Source: Oceanobacillus arenosus
Lineage (GTDB): Bacteria; Bacillota; Bacilli; Bacillales; Amphibacillaceae
Direction: 5' to 3'
NCBI RefSeq assembly: GCF_003369575.1
Contig: NZ_PIOC01000033.1
Span: 156,665-191,234 of the forward strand
DNA: 34,570 nucleotides
Part shown: piece after piece, positions 15,759 to 22,496 of the stretch
How the letters are laid out: each line of letters begins with the position of its first letter
Numbering within the stretch: position 1 is the stretch's first letter
Notes under the pieces: model-generated
The model's database searches: none
Seen by the model: only the letters and a program-made list of their open reading frames with translations
What the model was told of the DNA's origin: nothing
Position numbers and translations under genes: made by a program

Positions 15759-16061
15759 ATGAACTATTATGAGAATAAGGAAACCCCGACACGTGTACAA
15801 ACCGACCATATTGTAAAGCTAAATAACCGTAAAAATTTAGAAATAACTGGTGTTAAAGAAGTAGATAGCTTCGATAATGAGGAGTTTCTATTACAAACAG
15901 TCATGGGCTATCTCATCGTCCGTGGTCAGAACCTCCAGTTAAAAAATCTCGACGTGGCAGAAGGGGTCGTGACGATTAAAGGTAAAATCTACGAACTTTC
16001 CTATGTCGATGAAGAACAGCAGGAGAAAGCTAAAGGATTCTTTAGCAAGTTATTCCGATGA
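15759..16061 (+). CDS. yabP: Sporulation protein YabP
   Basis: Member of the YabP/YqfC family of mother-cell sporulation proteins, linked in B. subtilis to spore development under sigma-E; the biochemical role is unknown. The 100-residue protein shows the conserved core LNNRKNLEITGVKEVDSF, EEFLLQTVMGYLIVRGQNLQ and the C-terminal KAKGFFSKLFR. ATG 15738 in frame is rejected: AAGGAGGG at 15744-15751 lies 7 nt before ATG 15759, and homologues begin there. It overlaps yabQ by 4 nt (ATGA), so yabP and yabQ are coupled. Confidence 0.93.
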   Translation: MNYYENKETPTRVQTDHIVKLNNRKNLEITGVKEVDSFDNEEFLLQTVMGYLIVRGQNLQLKNLDVAEGVVTIKGKIYELSYVDEEQQEKAKGFFSKLFR

Positions 16062-16657
16062 CCCTCAGCATTCAGTTTCTAACGATGGCCACCATGGTTC
16101 TAAGTGGGATTTACTTGGGAATAAGTCAAGATACCTTTCGTCGCTTTACACAATATTGGAAGAATCAAACCCTTTTAACTTATTTTATGGAGATTTGCTT
16201 TTGGCTTACACAGGCAATTATTCTTTTTTATGTATTGTATCGTGTCAATGCTGGAGAAATTAGATTCTATATCGTGATGGCATGTTTATTAGGATTTTCC
16301 ATGTATCAAGTAGTCGCTGCCAATCTCTATAAGCGATTACTTGAACACGTCATTAGGGTCATTGCGGGCTTCTATCGCTTTTGTGCAAAAGTAGTACAAG
16401 TTTTGCTTATTACACCGATTCGCTGGATTATCATTATGCTACTGACGATTCTCTTATTCATTTTAAGGCTAGTCGGAAAGGTACTCTTCTTTATTCTAAA
16501 ATTACTTGTTATGCCATTTAAATGGATTGGCAAGGCCCTCTATCAACTGCTCCCCAAAAAAGTCAAAAAGAATTTACACAAAATTGCAGGATTTTATAGT
16601 AAAATGAAGAATATATGTATCAAGTGGGCGAAGTTTTTCAAATTTAATAGGAGGTAG
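16058..16657 (+). CDS. yabQ: Spore cortex biosynthesis protein YabQ
   Basis: Membrane protein required for spore cortex formation in B. subtilis, found in the outer forespore membrane. The 199 residues contain about five hydrophobic segments: near 1-23, 44-62, 70-90, a long hydrophobic run at about 113-145, and another at 145-160. A very basic tail follows (QLLPKKVKKNLHKI, FKFNRR). It starts at the ATGA overlap with yabP. The divIC ribosome binding site lies at its end. Sequence conservation in the family is low, so the call rests on N-terminal similarity, topology and position between yabP and divIC. Confidence 0.88.
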   Translation: MTLSIQFLTMATMVLSGIYLGISQDTFRRFTQYWKNQTLLTYFMEICFWLTQAIILFYVLYRVNAGEIRFYIVMACLLGFSMYQVVAANLYKRLLEHVIRVIAGFYRFCAKVVQVLLITPIRWIIIMLLTILLFILRLVGKVLFFILKLLVMPFKWIGKALYQLLPKKVKKNLHKIAGFYSKMKNICIKWAKFFKFNRR

Positions 16658-16661
16658 TCAG

Positions 16662-17042
16662 ATGGCATCACGGAAAAAAACGGTTACAAGATTAGACTCG
16701 AGTTATATGCAACAATACGATGCATACATAGAGAGACAGAAGAGAAAGAAGCAACGATTAATTCGTCGTCTTGTGTTATTTTCTATTGCTGCAATCCTTA
16801 TTATTGGTGGCATGGCAGGATATCATGTTAACCAACGAATACTTCATGCAGAGAAAGTCGCAGAATATGAGTCACTAGAAAAGGATATTGCGAATCTAAA
16901 CAAAGAGGGAGAATATCTTGAAGAAGAAATTAAGTTACTGAATAATGAAGAATATGTATTGGATATCGCAAGAACCAATTATTTCTTCTCAAAAGAAGGG
17001 GAATTAATCTTTAAGATTCCTAACGAAGATCCATTATATTGA
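16662..17042 (+). CDS. divIC: Cell division protein DivIC (FtsB-like)
   Basis: Bitopic divisome protein that forms a complex with FtsL and DivIB at the septum, related to FtsB. The 126 residues comprise a basic cytoplasmic N terminus (about 1-36, RKKQRLIRR), one membrane segment (about 38-56), and an extracytoplasmic coiled coil (about 62-95, YESLEKDIANLNKEGEYLEEEIKLL). A short C-terminal domain follows (YVLDIARTNYFFSKEGELIF), which matches the conserved FtsB/DivIC end. AGGAGG lies 9 nt before ATG 16662, 4 nt after yabQ. The stop codon overlaps the -35 of the yabR promoter. Confidence 0.95.
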   Translation: MASRKKTVTRLDSSYMQQYDAYIERQKRKKQRLIRRLVLFSIAAILIIGGMAGYHVNQRILHAEKVAEYESLEKDIANLNKEGEYLEEEIKLLNNEEYVLDIARTNYFFSKEGELIFKIPNEDPLY

Positions 17043-17067
17043 CACATTTATTGGTGATTAATATACT
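17039..17067 (+). promoter_or_regulatory. Sigma-A promoter for yabR
   Basis: TTGACA (17039-17044) and TATACT (17062-17067), with exactly 17 nt between, are close to the vegetative consensus. The -35 box overlaps the divIC stop codon. Confidence 0.8.
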
Positions 17068-17111
17068 ATATAAGAATTACATTGAATCTTTTAAGGAGGA
17101 GCATTTTTTTT

Positions 17112-17495
17112 ATGTCAATCGAAGTAGGCAGCAAACTGCAAGGGAAGGTAACGGGTATCACGAATTTTGGTGCATTTGTCGAACTTGAGTTGGGCAAAAC
17201 AGGTCTTGTTCATATTAGTGAGGTAGCTGATAGCTATGTGAAGGACATTAATGAATACCTTAAAGTTGGAGAAGAAGTAACGGTTAAGGTGATTAATGTT
17301 GAAAAGGATGGCAAAATTGGCTTGTCCATTAAGAAGGCAAAGGATCGTCCAGTGCGCCAAAAGAATCCAAAAGAACGTGCAGAGAACTTTGAATCGAAAA
17401 TGAATCAATTTCTCAAAGACTCTGAGGACCGATTAGCCTCTTTAAAGAAGCACACGGAATCCAAACGCGGAGGTCGAGGTGCTAGAAGAGGATAG
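17112..17495 (+). CDS. yabR: S1 RNA-binding domain protein YabR
   Basis: Single S1 domain protein of unknown exact role, likely RNA or ribosome associated. Residues about 1-72 form the S1 fold: GSKLQGKVTGITNFGAFVEL, TGLVHISEVADSYVKDI, VGEEVTVKVINVEKDGKIGLSIK. The remainder is a charged linker (FESKMNQFLKDSEDRLASLK) and a Arg/Gly-rich tail (SKRGGRGARRG). The frame is open to a TTG at 17082. ATG 17112 is correct because AAGGAGGAGC is directly upstream and family members start MSIEVGSK; it gives 127 aa. A strong own promoter suggests high vegetative expression. Confidence 0.94.
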   Translation: MSIEVGSKLQGKVTGITNFGAFVELELGKTGLVHISEVADSYVKDINEYLKVGEEVTVKVINVEKDGKIGLSIKKAKDRPVRQKNPKERAENFESKMNQFLKDSEDRLASLKKHTESKRGGRGARRG

Positions 17496-17559
17496 CAGCT
17501 GCTGCCTGTGACAATGCTCTGTAGAATATATGTTACAATCCAAACAATTTGTTAAGAAA

Positions 17560-17592
17560 GGCAGGTACCAGCTTCGGTACCTGCCTTTTATT
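17560..17592. terminator. Bidirectional terminator between yabR and tRNA-Met
   Basis: GGCAGGTACC (17560-17569) and GGTACCTGCC (17576-17585) form a perfect 10-bp stem with a 6-nt loop. TTTTATTT follows on the + strand, and TTTCTTAAC follows on the minus strand, so one hairpin serves the converging yabR and tRNA transcripts. Confidence 0.85.
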
Positions 17593-17595
17593 TGA

Positions 17596-17669
17596 TAGCG
17601 GCAGAGGGGATCGAACCCACGACCTCACGGGTATGAACCGTACGCTCTAGCCAGCTGAGCTACGCCGCC
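17596..17669 (-). tRNA. tRNA-Met (CAU), elongator type
   Basis: Read on the minus strand, 74 nt fold as a cloverleaf: acceptor GGCGGCG with UGCCGCU (G1-U72 and G7-U66 wobbles), D stem GCUC/GAGC, anticodon stem UACGG/CCGUG with loop UUCAUAC (anticodon CAU), variable AGGUC, and T arm GUGGG-UUCGAUC-CCCUC. It lacks the three G-C anticodon-stem pairs of initiator tRNA and does not resemble tRNA-Ile(CAU), so it is elongator tRNA-Met. This fits trnSL-Met at the same locus in B. subtilis. The T stem has a U50-U64 mismatch. The gene ends UCA after the discriminator A, so CCA must be added enzymatically. Confidence 0.93.
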
Positions 17670-17688
17670 AAATTATCGAACAATTGCT

Positions 17689-17717
17689 ATCATACAACAG
17701 GATAATTATTGTGTCAA
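17689..17717 (-). promoter_or_regulatory. Sigma-A promoter for tRNA-Met
   Basis: On the minus strand TTGACA (17717-17712) and TATGAT (17694-17689) are separated by exactly 17 nt, about 20 nt before the tRNA 5' end. It is a near-consensus stable-RNA promoter. Confidence 0.8.
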
Positions 17718-17778
17718 TACCATTAAATAAAAACGAAATTATTAAAAAATATTAATAATGGCACTTTATACATAAAAT

Positions 17779-17846
17779 GGTCGAACGATTTATTGGACAT
17801 GCTTTGCTGTTTTGACAAAAAAAGAAGGCATAATGTGGTTTACTAT
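17779..17846 (+). promoter_or_regulatory. spoIIE promoter region with Spo0A-box-like sites
   Basis: A perfect -35 TTGACA (17812-17817) has no -10 at 17 nt. The nearest candidates are TTTACT (17839-17844, 21-nt spacing) or TACTAT (17841-17846, 23 nt). Long spacing is typical of Spo0A~P-activated sigma-A promoters such as B. subtilis spoIIE and spoIIG. Three 6/7 matches to the 0A box (TGTCGAA or its complement) are present: GGTCGAA 17779-17785, TTGGACA 17793-17799, and TTTGACA 17811-17817 overlapping the -35. Confidence 0.6.
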
Positions 17847-17870
17847 CTAGAAAGATAGGAGTGATAGTAG

Positions 17871-20324
17871 ATGATGGATTCATTTCCAAGGGTGGAGCCG
17901 AGGGATTTTGTTAGGGAAAAGGTAAGTCAAATAGGGAGGTTACGAAAATGGATCAATTTGAAGCTGAAAACAGTTCTATTAGATAAAGGATTATTATACT
18001 TTATCGTCGGTTTTCTATTAGGTCGTGCGGTTATTCTTTCTGTTGTTTCCCCTTTTGCGATAGCGTTTATTGCAACAATGTGGTTTATCCATCGGGAAAA
18101 AAGCGCCAAGTCGATGCTTGCGGTTTTATTAGGTGCTTTAAGTTATTCATTAACCCATAGTATGTTTATTCTCCTAGCATTAATCATCTTTGTCTTCTTA
18201 GGTGCATTGTTCAAAAATAAAAAGAATCAGCAGGTAATTATTCCCTTGCTTGTCTTTCTGTCTACTGCTGTGCCACGAGTATTTCTATATTCCTTGAATG
18301 ATCAATTATCCTCTTATGAATGGATGCTTTTAATTGTGGAGGGTGTCTTAGGAGCGGTCCTAGTACTAATCTTTATGCAAAGTATTCCTTTATTATCACC
18401 AAAAAGATATAAACCCGCATTAAAAAATGAAGAAATTGTCTGCCTGATTATATTGATTGCCTCGATTTTAACGGGCATGATCGGCTGGGAAATCTACGAC
18501 GCATCTGTAGAGCAGATTTTTTCCCGTTACTTTGTATTGTTATTTGCCTTTGTCGGTGGTGCAGCAATTGGTTCTACGGTTGGGGTTGTTGCTGGATTAA
18601 TCCTTTCGCTCGCAAATGTAGCGAATTTGTATCAGATGAGTCTGCTTGCCTTTTCCGGATTACTTGGTGGGTTACTGAAGGAAGGGAAGAAGCTAGGTGT
18701 TGCTGCTGGATTACTCGTAGGGACGTTTTTAATTGGCATTTACGGTGGGACGATGACATTAATACCATCCATCATTGAATCATCGATTGCCATTATTTTC
18801 TTCTTATTGACACCTGCATCCTGGACAAGCAGTATTTCTCGCTATATACCGGGAACGGAGGAATATACAAAGGAGCAGGAGCAATATTTACAAAAGGTTC
18901 GAAATGTAACCGCAAAACGAGTAGAACAGTTCTCAGATGTATTCCAAGCACTGGCAAAGAGTTTTCAAGTGACAGAAACGGGACCACATGATGAGAATGA
19001 CATAAAACGTGAGACAGATATGTACTTGAGTAGAGTAACAGAGAAGACGTGTCAATCCTGCTTTATGAAGGATCGCTGCTGGCAAAAGGAATTTGACAAA
19101 ACGTATTCCATGATGGAGGAGATGAAGGATGATATTACGGACGGGCGAAACCCGAATCGAAAGGTGATGAGTCGGTTTGAAAACCATTGTGTGAAGGCGA
19201 AGCAAGTGGTGGAAGTAATGAAGGAGGAGATGACCTATTTCGAAGCAAACCGAAAGTTAAAGCAGCAAGTAATGGAGAGCAAACGGTTAGTTGCTGATCA
19301 ACTACAAGGTGTTGCTGAGGTTATGAATGACTTTGCGAATGAGATTTTAAAAGAACGGCAACATCATGAGCAGCAGGAGATGCAAATTATTCAGGCATTA
19401 GAGCATATGGGAATTGAATTAGAAAAATTGGATATTTATCAATTAGAGAAAGGAAATATCGACATTGAGATGACTGCCTCCTTCTATAATTATCGTGGGG
19501 AGGGTGCGAAATTAATTGCTCCTGTTTTATCGGATATTTTAAATGAAATGATTATTGTGAAGCAGGAAGAAATTTCTCCATTTCCTAATGGTTATAGTCA
19601 TTTGGCATTTGGTTCTGCGAGAGAGTTTATCATTACAATGGGTGCTGCAAATGCTGCAAAGGGTGGTGGTTTGATTTCAGGTGATAGTTATACAACGATT
19701 GAGCTTGGCGCAGGGAAATTCGCGATGGCAATTAGTGATGGCATGGGTAATGGTAAGCGAGCAAGGGAAGAAAGTGTGGAAACGCTAAGGCTCTTGCAGC
19801 AAATCCTCCAAACCGGTATTCAGGAGAAGGTAGCAATTAAGTCAATCAATTCCATCCTCGCATTACGGACGACCGATGAAATGTTTGCTACATTGGATTT
19901 AGCTGTCATTGATCTGCATAATGCGTTTGTGCAATTTTTAAAGATTGGTTCGATACCTAGCTTTATTAAACGGGGGAATAAGGTAATTCGGATTGAAGCA
20001 AGCAATCTGCCGATGGGGATTATCCAAGAGTTCGATGTGGATATTGTCAGTGAGCAATTATTATCGGAAGACCTGTTAATTATGATGAGTGATGGGATTT
20101 TCGAGGGACCAATGTACATTGAAAATTCAGATTTGTGGATGAAACGGAAAATCCAAGAGATGGTGACGGATGACCCGCAAGAAATTGCTGATTTGCTGCT
20201 GGAAGAAGTGATTCGTACAAGATCAGGGGAGATAGAGGACGATATGACTGTACTCGTTGCAAGGATTGAGAAAAACATACCAGAATGGGCAACGGTTCCT
20301 GTTTATCGGAATAAGGCATTGTAG
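17871..20324 (+). CDS. spoIIE: Stage II sporulation protein E, PP2C-type serine phosphatase
   Basis: Membrane phosphatase that dephosphorylates SpoIIAA-P and so releases sigma-F in the forespore; it also interacts with FtsZ at the polar septum. The 817 residues (B. subtilis has about 827) comprise an N-terminal cytoplasmic tail, a membrane region of about ten segments (about 40-325, including AFSGLLGGLLKEGKKLG), a central regulatory region with the Cys-containing CQSCFMKDRCWQKEFDKTY motif near 390-410, and a C-terminal PP2C domain. The PP2C domain has GGGLISGDSY near 600, the metal-binding AISDGMGNGKRA near 622, LIMMSDGIFEGP near 740, and GEIEDDMTVLVARI at the end. AGGAGTGATAG precedes ATG 17871. 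The upstream region has Spo0A-type control. Confidence 0.98.
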   Translation: MMDSFPRVEPRDFVREKVSQIGRLRKWINLKLKTVLLDKGLLYFIVGFLLGRAVILSVVSPFAIAFIATMWFIHREKSAKSMLAVLLGALSYSLTHSMFILLALIIFVFLGALFKNKKNQQVIIPLLVFLSTAVPRVFLYSLNDQLSSYEWMLLIVEGVLGAVLVLIFMQSIPLLSPKRYKPALKNEEIVCLIILIASILTGMIGWEIYDASVEQIFSRYFVLLFAFVGGAAIGSTVGVVAGLILSLANVANLYQMSLLAFSGLLGGLLKEGKKLGVAAGLLVGTFLIGIYGGTMTLIPSIIESSIAIIFFLLTPASWTSSISRYIPGTEEYTKEQEQYLQKVRNVTAKRVEQFSDVFQALAKSFQVTETGPHDENDIKRETDMYLSRVTEKTCQSCFMKDRCWQKEFDKTYSMMEEMKDDITDGRNPNRKVMSRFENHCVKAKQVVEVMKEEMTYFEANRKLKQQVMESKRLVADQLQGVAEVMNDFANEILKERQHHEQQEMQIIQALEHMGIELEKLDIYQLEKGNIDIEMTASFYNYRGEGAKLIAPVLSDILNEMIIVKQEEISPFPNGYSHLAFGSAREFIITMGAANAAKGGGLISGDSYTTIELGAGKFAMAISDGMGNGKRAREESVETLRLLQQILQTGIQEKVAIKSINSILALRTTDEMFATLDLAVIDLHNAFVQFLKIGSIPSFIKRGNKVIRIEASNLPMGIIQEFDVDIVSEQLLSEDLLIMMSDGIFEGPMYIENSDLWMKRKIQEMVTDDPQEIADLLLEEVIRTRSGEIEDDMTVLVARIEKNIPEWATVPVYRNKAL

Positions 20325-20329
20325 TGCTT

Positions 20330-20631
20330 TTCGGTCCCTTGCTTATGCGTCCACCTCTGGGCAGTCACCTTCACATTTCTTTGTCTAGTATCGCGTGGGC
20401 TAGCGACTATGGTCATAGACAATTGACACTCCGAGTGGAAAGGGCACCACTCTGCGGTCCCTTGTCTCTGCCCTCCGTCGCTGGTCAAGCCCGCTATACT
20501 TTTCTCTGTCTATTATCGCGTGGGCTAGCGACTATGGTCATAGACAATTGACACTCCGAGTGGGAAGTTCGCCGCTCTGCGGTCCCTTGCCTATGCCCTC
20601 CGTCGGTGGTCAAGCCCGCTATACTTTTCTA
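20330..20631 (+). repeat. Tandem repeat array, 2.4 units of 123-125 bp
   Basis: Units start with CGGTCCCTTG at 20332, 20455 and 20580, giving periods of 123 and 125 bp. The third unit stops after about 50 nt. A block of about 45 nt from TATCGCGTGGGC through CATAGACA to CTCCGAGTGG is identical between units 1 and 2. The second and third units share CTATACTTTTCT after CAAGCCCG. Each full unit contains inverted repeats: TGTCTA/TAGACA flanking CTATGGTCATAG, and CCGC-tct-GCGG in the second copy. It fills the gap between the spoIIE stop and the yabS leader. An open frame across it (20324-20551) has no credible start and is not called a gene. Confidence 0.85.
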
Positions 20632-20633
20632 AC

Positions 20634-20676
20634 GTATATTCCTCTCTTTTTTTGTCGATGATGGTAGTGGAATATA
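20634..20676 (+). promoter_or_regulatory. Putative yabS control region with inverted repeat
   Basis: TATATTCC (20635-20642) and GGAATATA (20669-20676) are perfect 8-nt inverted arms, 26 nt apart, just before the yabS ribosome binding site. GTATA at 20634-20638, then 15 nt, then GTCGATGATG (20654-20663) fits the sigma-F pattern with two mismatches. B. subtilis yabT is a forespore gene, so a forespore promoter here is plausible but weakly supported. Confidence 0.35.
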
Positions 20677-20691
20677 TTGGAGGTGGGTTAA

Positions 20692-21432
20692 GTGCGTAAG
20701 GGAACGTTGAAGCAAATATTATTATTGACGGACGGGTGTTCGAATAGAGGAGAGGATCCTTCTGTAACGGCGGCACTTGCATATCAACAGGGTATTACGG
20801 TGAATGTCATTGGTATATTGGATGATGATCAGACGGAGGATTCTGTAGAATTAAAGGAAATCGAGGAGATTGCCCTTTCAGGCGGTGGTGTGAGTCAGAT
20901 CGTTTATAGCGAGTCATTATCACAGACAGTGCAAATGGTAACAAAGCAAGCGATGACGCAAACCCTGCAAGGATTTGTAAATAAGGAATTGAAGCAAATA
21001 CTTGGTTCAAACCACACCCTTGAAGATTTAGACCCAGAGAAGCGTGGAGAAATTATGGAGGTTGTAGAGGATTTGGGGGAGATGAGCGATTTGGAAGTGC
21101 TTGTATTAGTGGATACGAGTGCAAGTATGCACAATAAGCTGCAAACCGTGAAAGAGTCCCTAATTGACCTTTCGATTAGTTTAAATTCAAGGATTGGCAG
21201 AAATCGTTTTGCTATTTATAGCTTTCCTGGCAAACGCAAGGATATTCAGAAGGTATTCGATTGGTCACCACAGTTGGACGCAATTTCGACGGTCTTTCCG
21301 AAATTAACGAGTGGTGGGATAACACCTACAGGACCGGCAATAAGGGAAGCGATGTACCAGTTTGGTAAGAAGAGCTTACTAAGGAGCTTTAGAGATGAAG
21401 ACAAATCGGGCTTGGAAGAAACAGGATATTGA
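20692..21432 (+). CDS. yabS: VWA-domain protein YabS
   Basis: Von Willebrand factor A-type protein of the spoIIE-yabS-yabT locus; the function is not established. It opens MRKGTLKQILLLTDGCSNRGEDPS, with the vWA-like strand and DGxSN, and a second vWA-like segment in the C-terminal half: VLVLVDTSASMHNKL (MIDAS-like DxSxS) and TSGGITPTGPAIREA. The length of 246 aa matches the family. GTG 20692 is the start: GGAGGTGGG lies about 8 nt upstream and homologues start MRKGTLKQ. It overlaps yabT by 38 nt, so the two are probably co-translated. The gene lies after the tandem array, so any read-through from spoIIE must pass the array. Confidence 0.9.
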   Translation: MRKGTLKQILLLTDGCSNRGEDPSVTAALAYQQGITVNVIGILDDDQTEDSVELKEIEEIALSGGGVSQIVYSESLSQTVQMVTKQAMTQTLQGFVNKELKQILGSNHTLEDLDPEKRGEIMEVVEDLGEMSDLEVLVLVDTSASMHNKLQTVKESLIDLSISLNSRIGRNRFAIYSFPGKRKDIQKVFDWSPQLDAISTVFPKLTSGGITPTGPAIREAMYQFGKKSLLRSFRDEDKSGLEETGY

Positions 21433-22327
21433 TCTACAACCAGGACAAACGATAAGTGGAAAATGGCATCATAAAAGCTATATTATCAAAGGAAGGCTTG
21501 GTGCAGGTGCCATTGGTACGGTTTACTTATGCACGGTAAATGGCAAGCATGCTGCATTGAAAATTAGTGATAAGGGTACATCCATGACGGTGGAGGTCAA
21601 TGTATTAAAATCGTTACAAAAGGTCCAAGGAAATCGTCTTGGACCTTATTTATTGGATGTTGATGATTGGGTATCACCACAAGGCAACACATACTCCTTT
21701 TATGTAATGGAGTATTTAAAGGGTGAGGAAATGACTCGTTTCATTCAAAAAAACGGGAGTGCGTGGGTCGGTGTATTCATGCTGCAATTATTAGACGACC
21801 TGGAGCGGTTCCATCAATCGGGTTGGGTGTTTGGTGATTTAAAATTAGATAATCTGATCGTGGTTCATTCGCCAACAAAGGTGCGCTTTATCGATGTTGG
21901 CGGGACGACTCAGATTGGTAGAGCAATTAAAGAGTATACAGAGTTCTACGACCGTGGCTATTGGGGGATGGGGACAAGAAGGGCAGAACCCAGGTATGAT
22001 TTATTCGCATTTGTAATGGTTTTTATCAATGTTTTTTATCCGAAGCGATTTGATAGAGGGGCACAATCTGAAAGAATACTGTTTAAAAAAATTGATGATG
22101 TAAAGGCATTGATTCCCTATCGCCAAGTGCTTAAAAATGCACTCGTCGGCAAATACCAAACGAGTGCTGAGATGAAGCAGGAGATAACGAATGTATTGTA
22201 TAGTACGCAACAACGGAGATCGCGAAAGAAAAATGCAAAGAAGGATACACATGCCCCATTTTTAATGGAAGCTGGTGGGGTGACAATTGTAGCAATCGGA
22301 TATTACCTTGTTTCCATACTCATATAG
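21395..22327 (+). CDS. yabT: Hanks-type serine/threonine kinase YabT
   Basis: Membrane-anchored Ser/Thr kinase. B. subtilis YabT is activated by DNA, phosphorylates RecA among other targets and acts during spore development. The 310 residues show the glycine loop LGAGAIGTVYL (about 33-43), the ATP-binding Lys in HAALKIS (about 53), catalytic GDLKLDNLIV near 147 (FGD-type in place of HRD), and DVGGTT near 167 in place of DFG, as in the B. subtilis orthologue. YDRGYWGMGTRRAEPRYDLF forms the activation/P+1 region. A basic segment (RRSRKKNAKK) precedes a C-terminal membrane anchor at about 289-309. AAGGAGC lies 8 nt before ATG 21395, inside yabS. Confidence 0.92.
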   Translation: MKTNRAWKKQDIDLQPGQTISGKWHHKSYIIKGRLGAGAIGTVYLCTVNGKHAALKISDKGTSMTVEVNVLKSLQKVQGNRLGPYLLDVDDWVSPQGNTYSFYVMEYLKGEEMTRFIQKNGSAWVGVFMLQLLDDLERFHQSGWVFGDLKLDNLIVVHSPTKVRFIDVGGTTQIGRAIKEYTEFYDRGYWGMGTRRAEPRYDLFAFVMVFINVFYPKRFDRGAQSERILFKKIDDVKALIPYRQVLKNALVGKYQTSAEMKQEITNVLYSTQQRRSRKKNAKKDTHAPFLMEAGGVTIVAIGYYLVSILI

Positions 22328-22496
22328 GAAGATGGATAAAATCAGGTGAACAATCCATGCAAATGAAGACTCACACACGCGTATTGGTGTTTCAATTTAT
22401 CGTTTAGCCTTTACAAGCGACTTGTTAGTATTTTTCTTATATAATAGTTATGATAACCTAAAGATTATGTGTTAATTCAATTTGGAGATGGCAGCA

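Noticed and set aside
19820..20278. 152-codon open frame on the minus strand inside spoIIE
   Set aside because: It overlaps the conserved PP2C domain; low-complexity Ser/Ile-rich translation typical of an antisense shadow.
20324..20551. 75-codon + strand frame across the tandem array
   Set aside because: It is just the repeat read in frame; no ribosome binding site and the two halves repeat the same peptide because of the DNA repeat.
20330..20631. CRISPR array
   Set aside because: Only 2.4 long units with no unique spacers of regular size and no cas genes.
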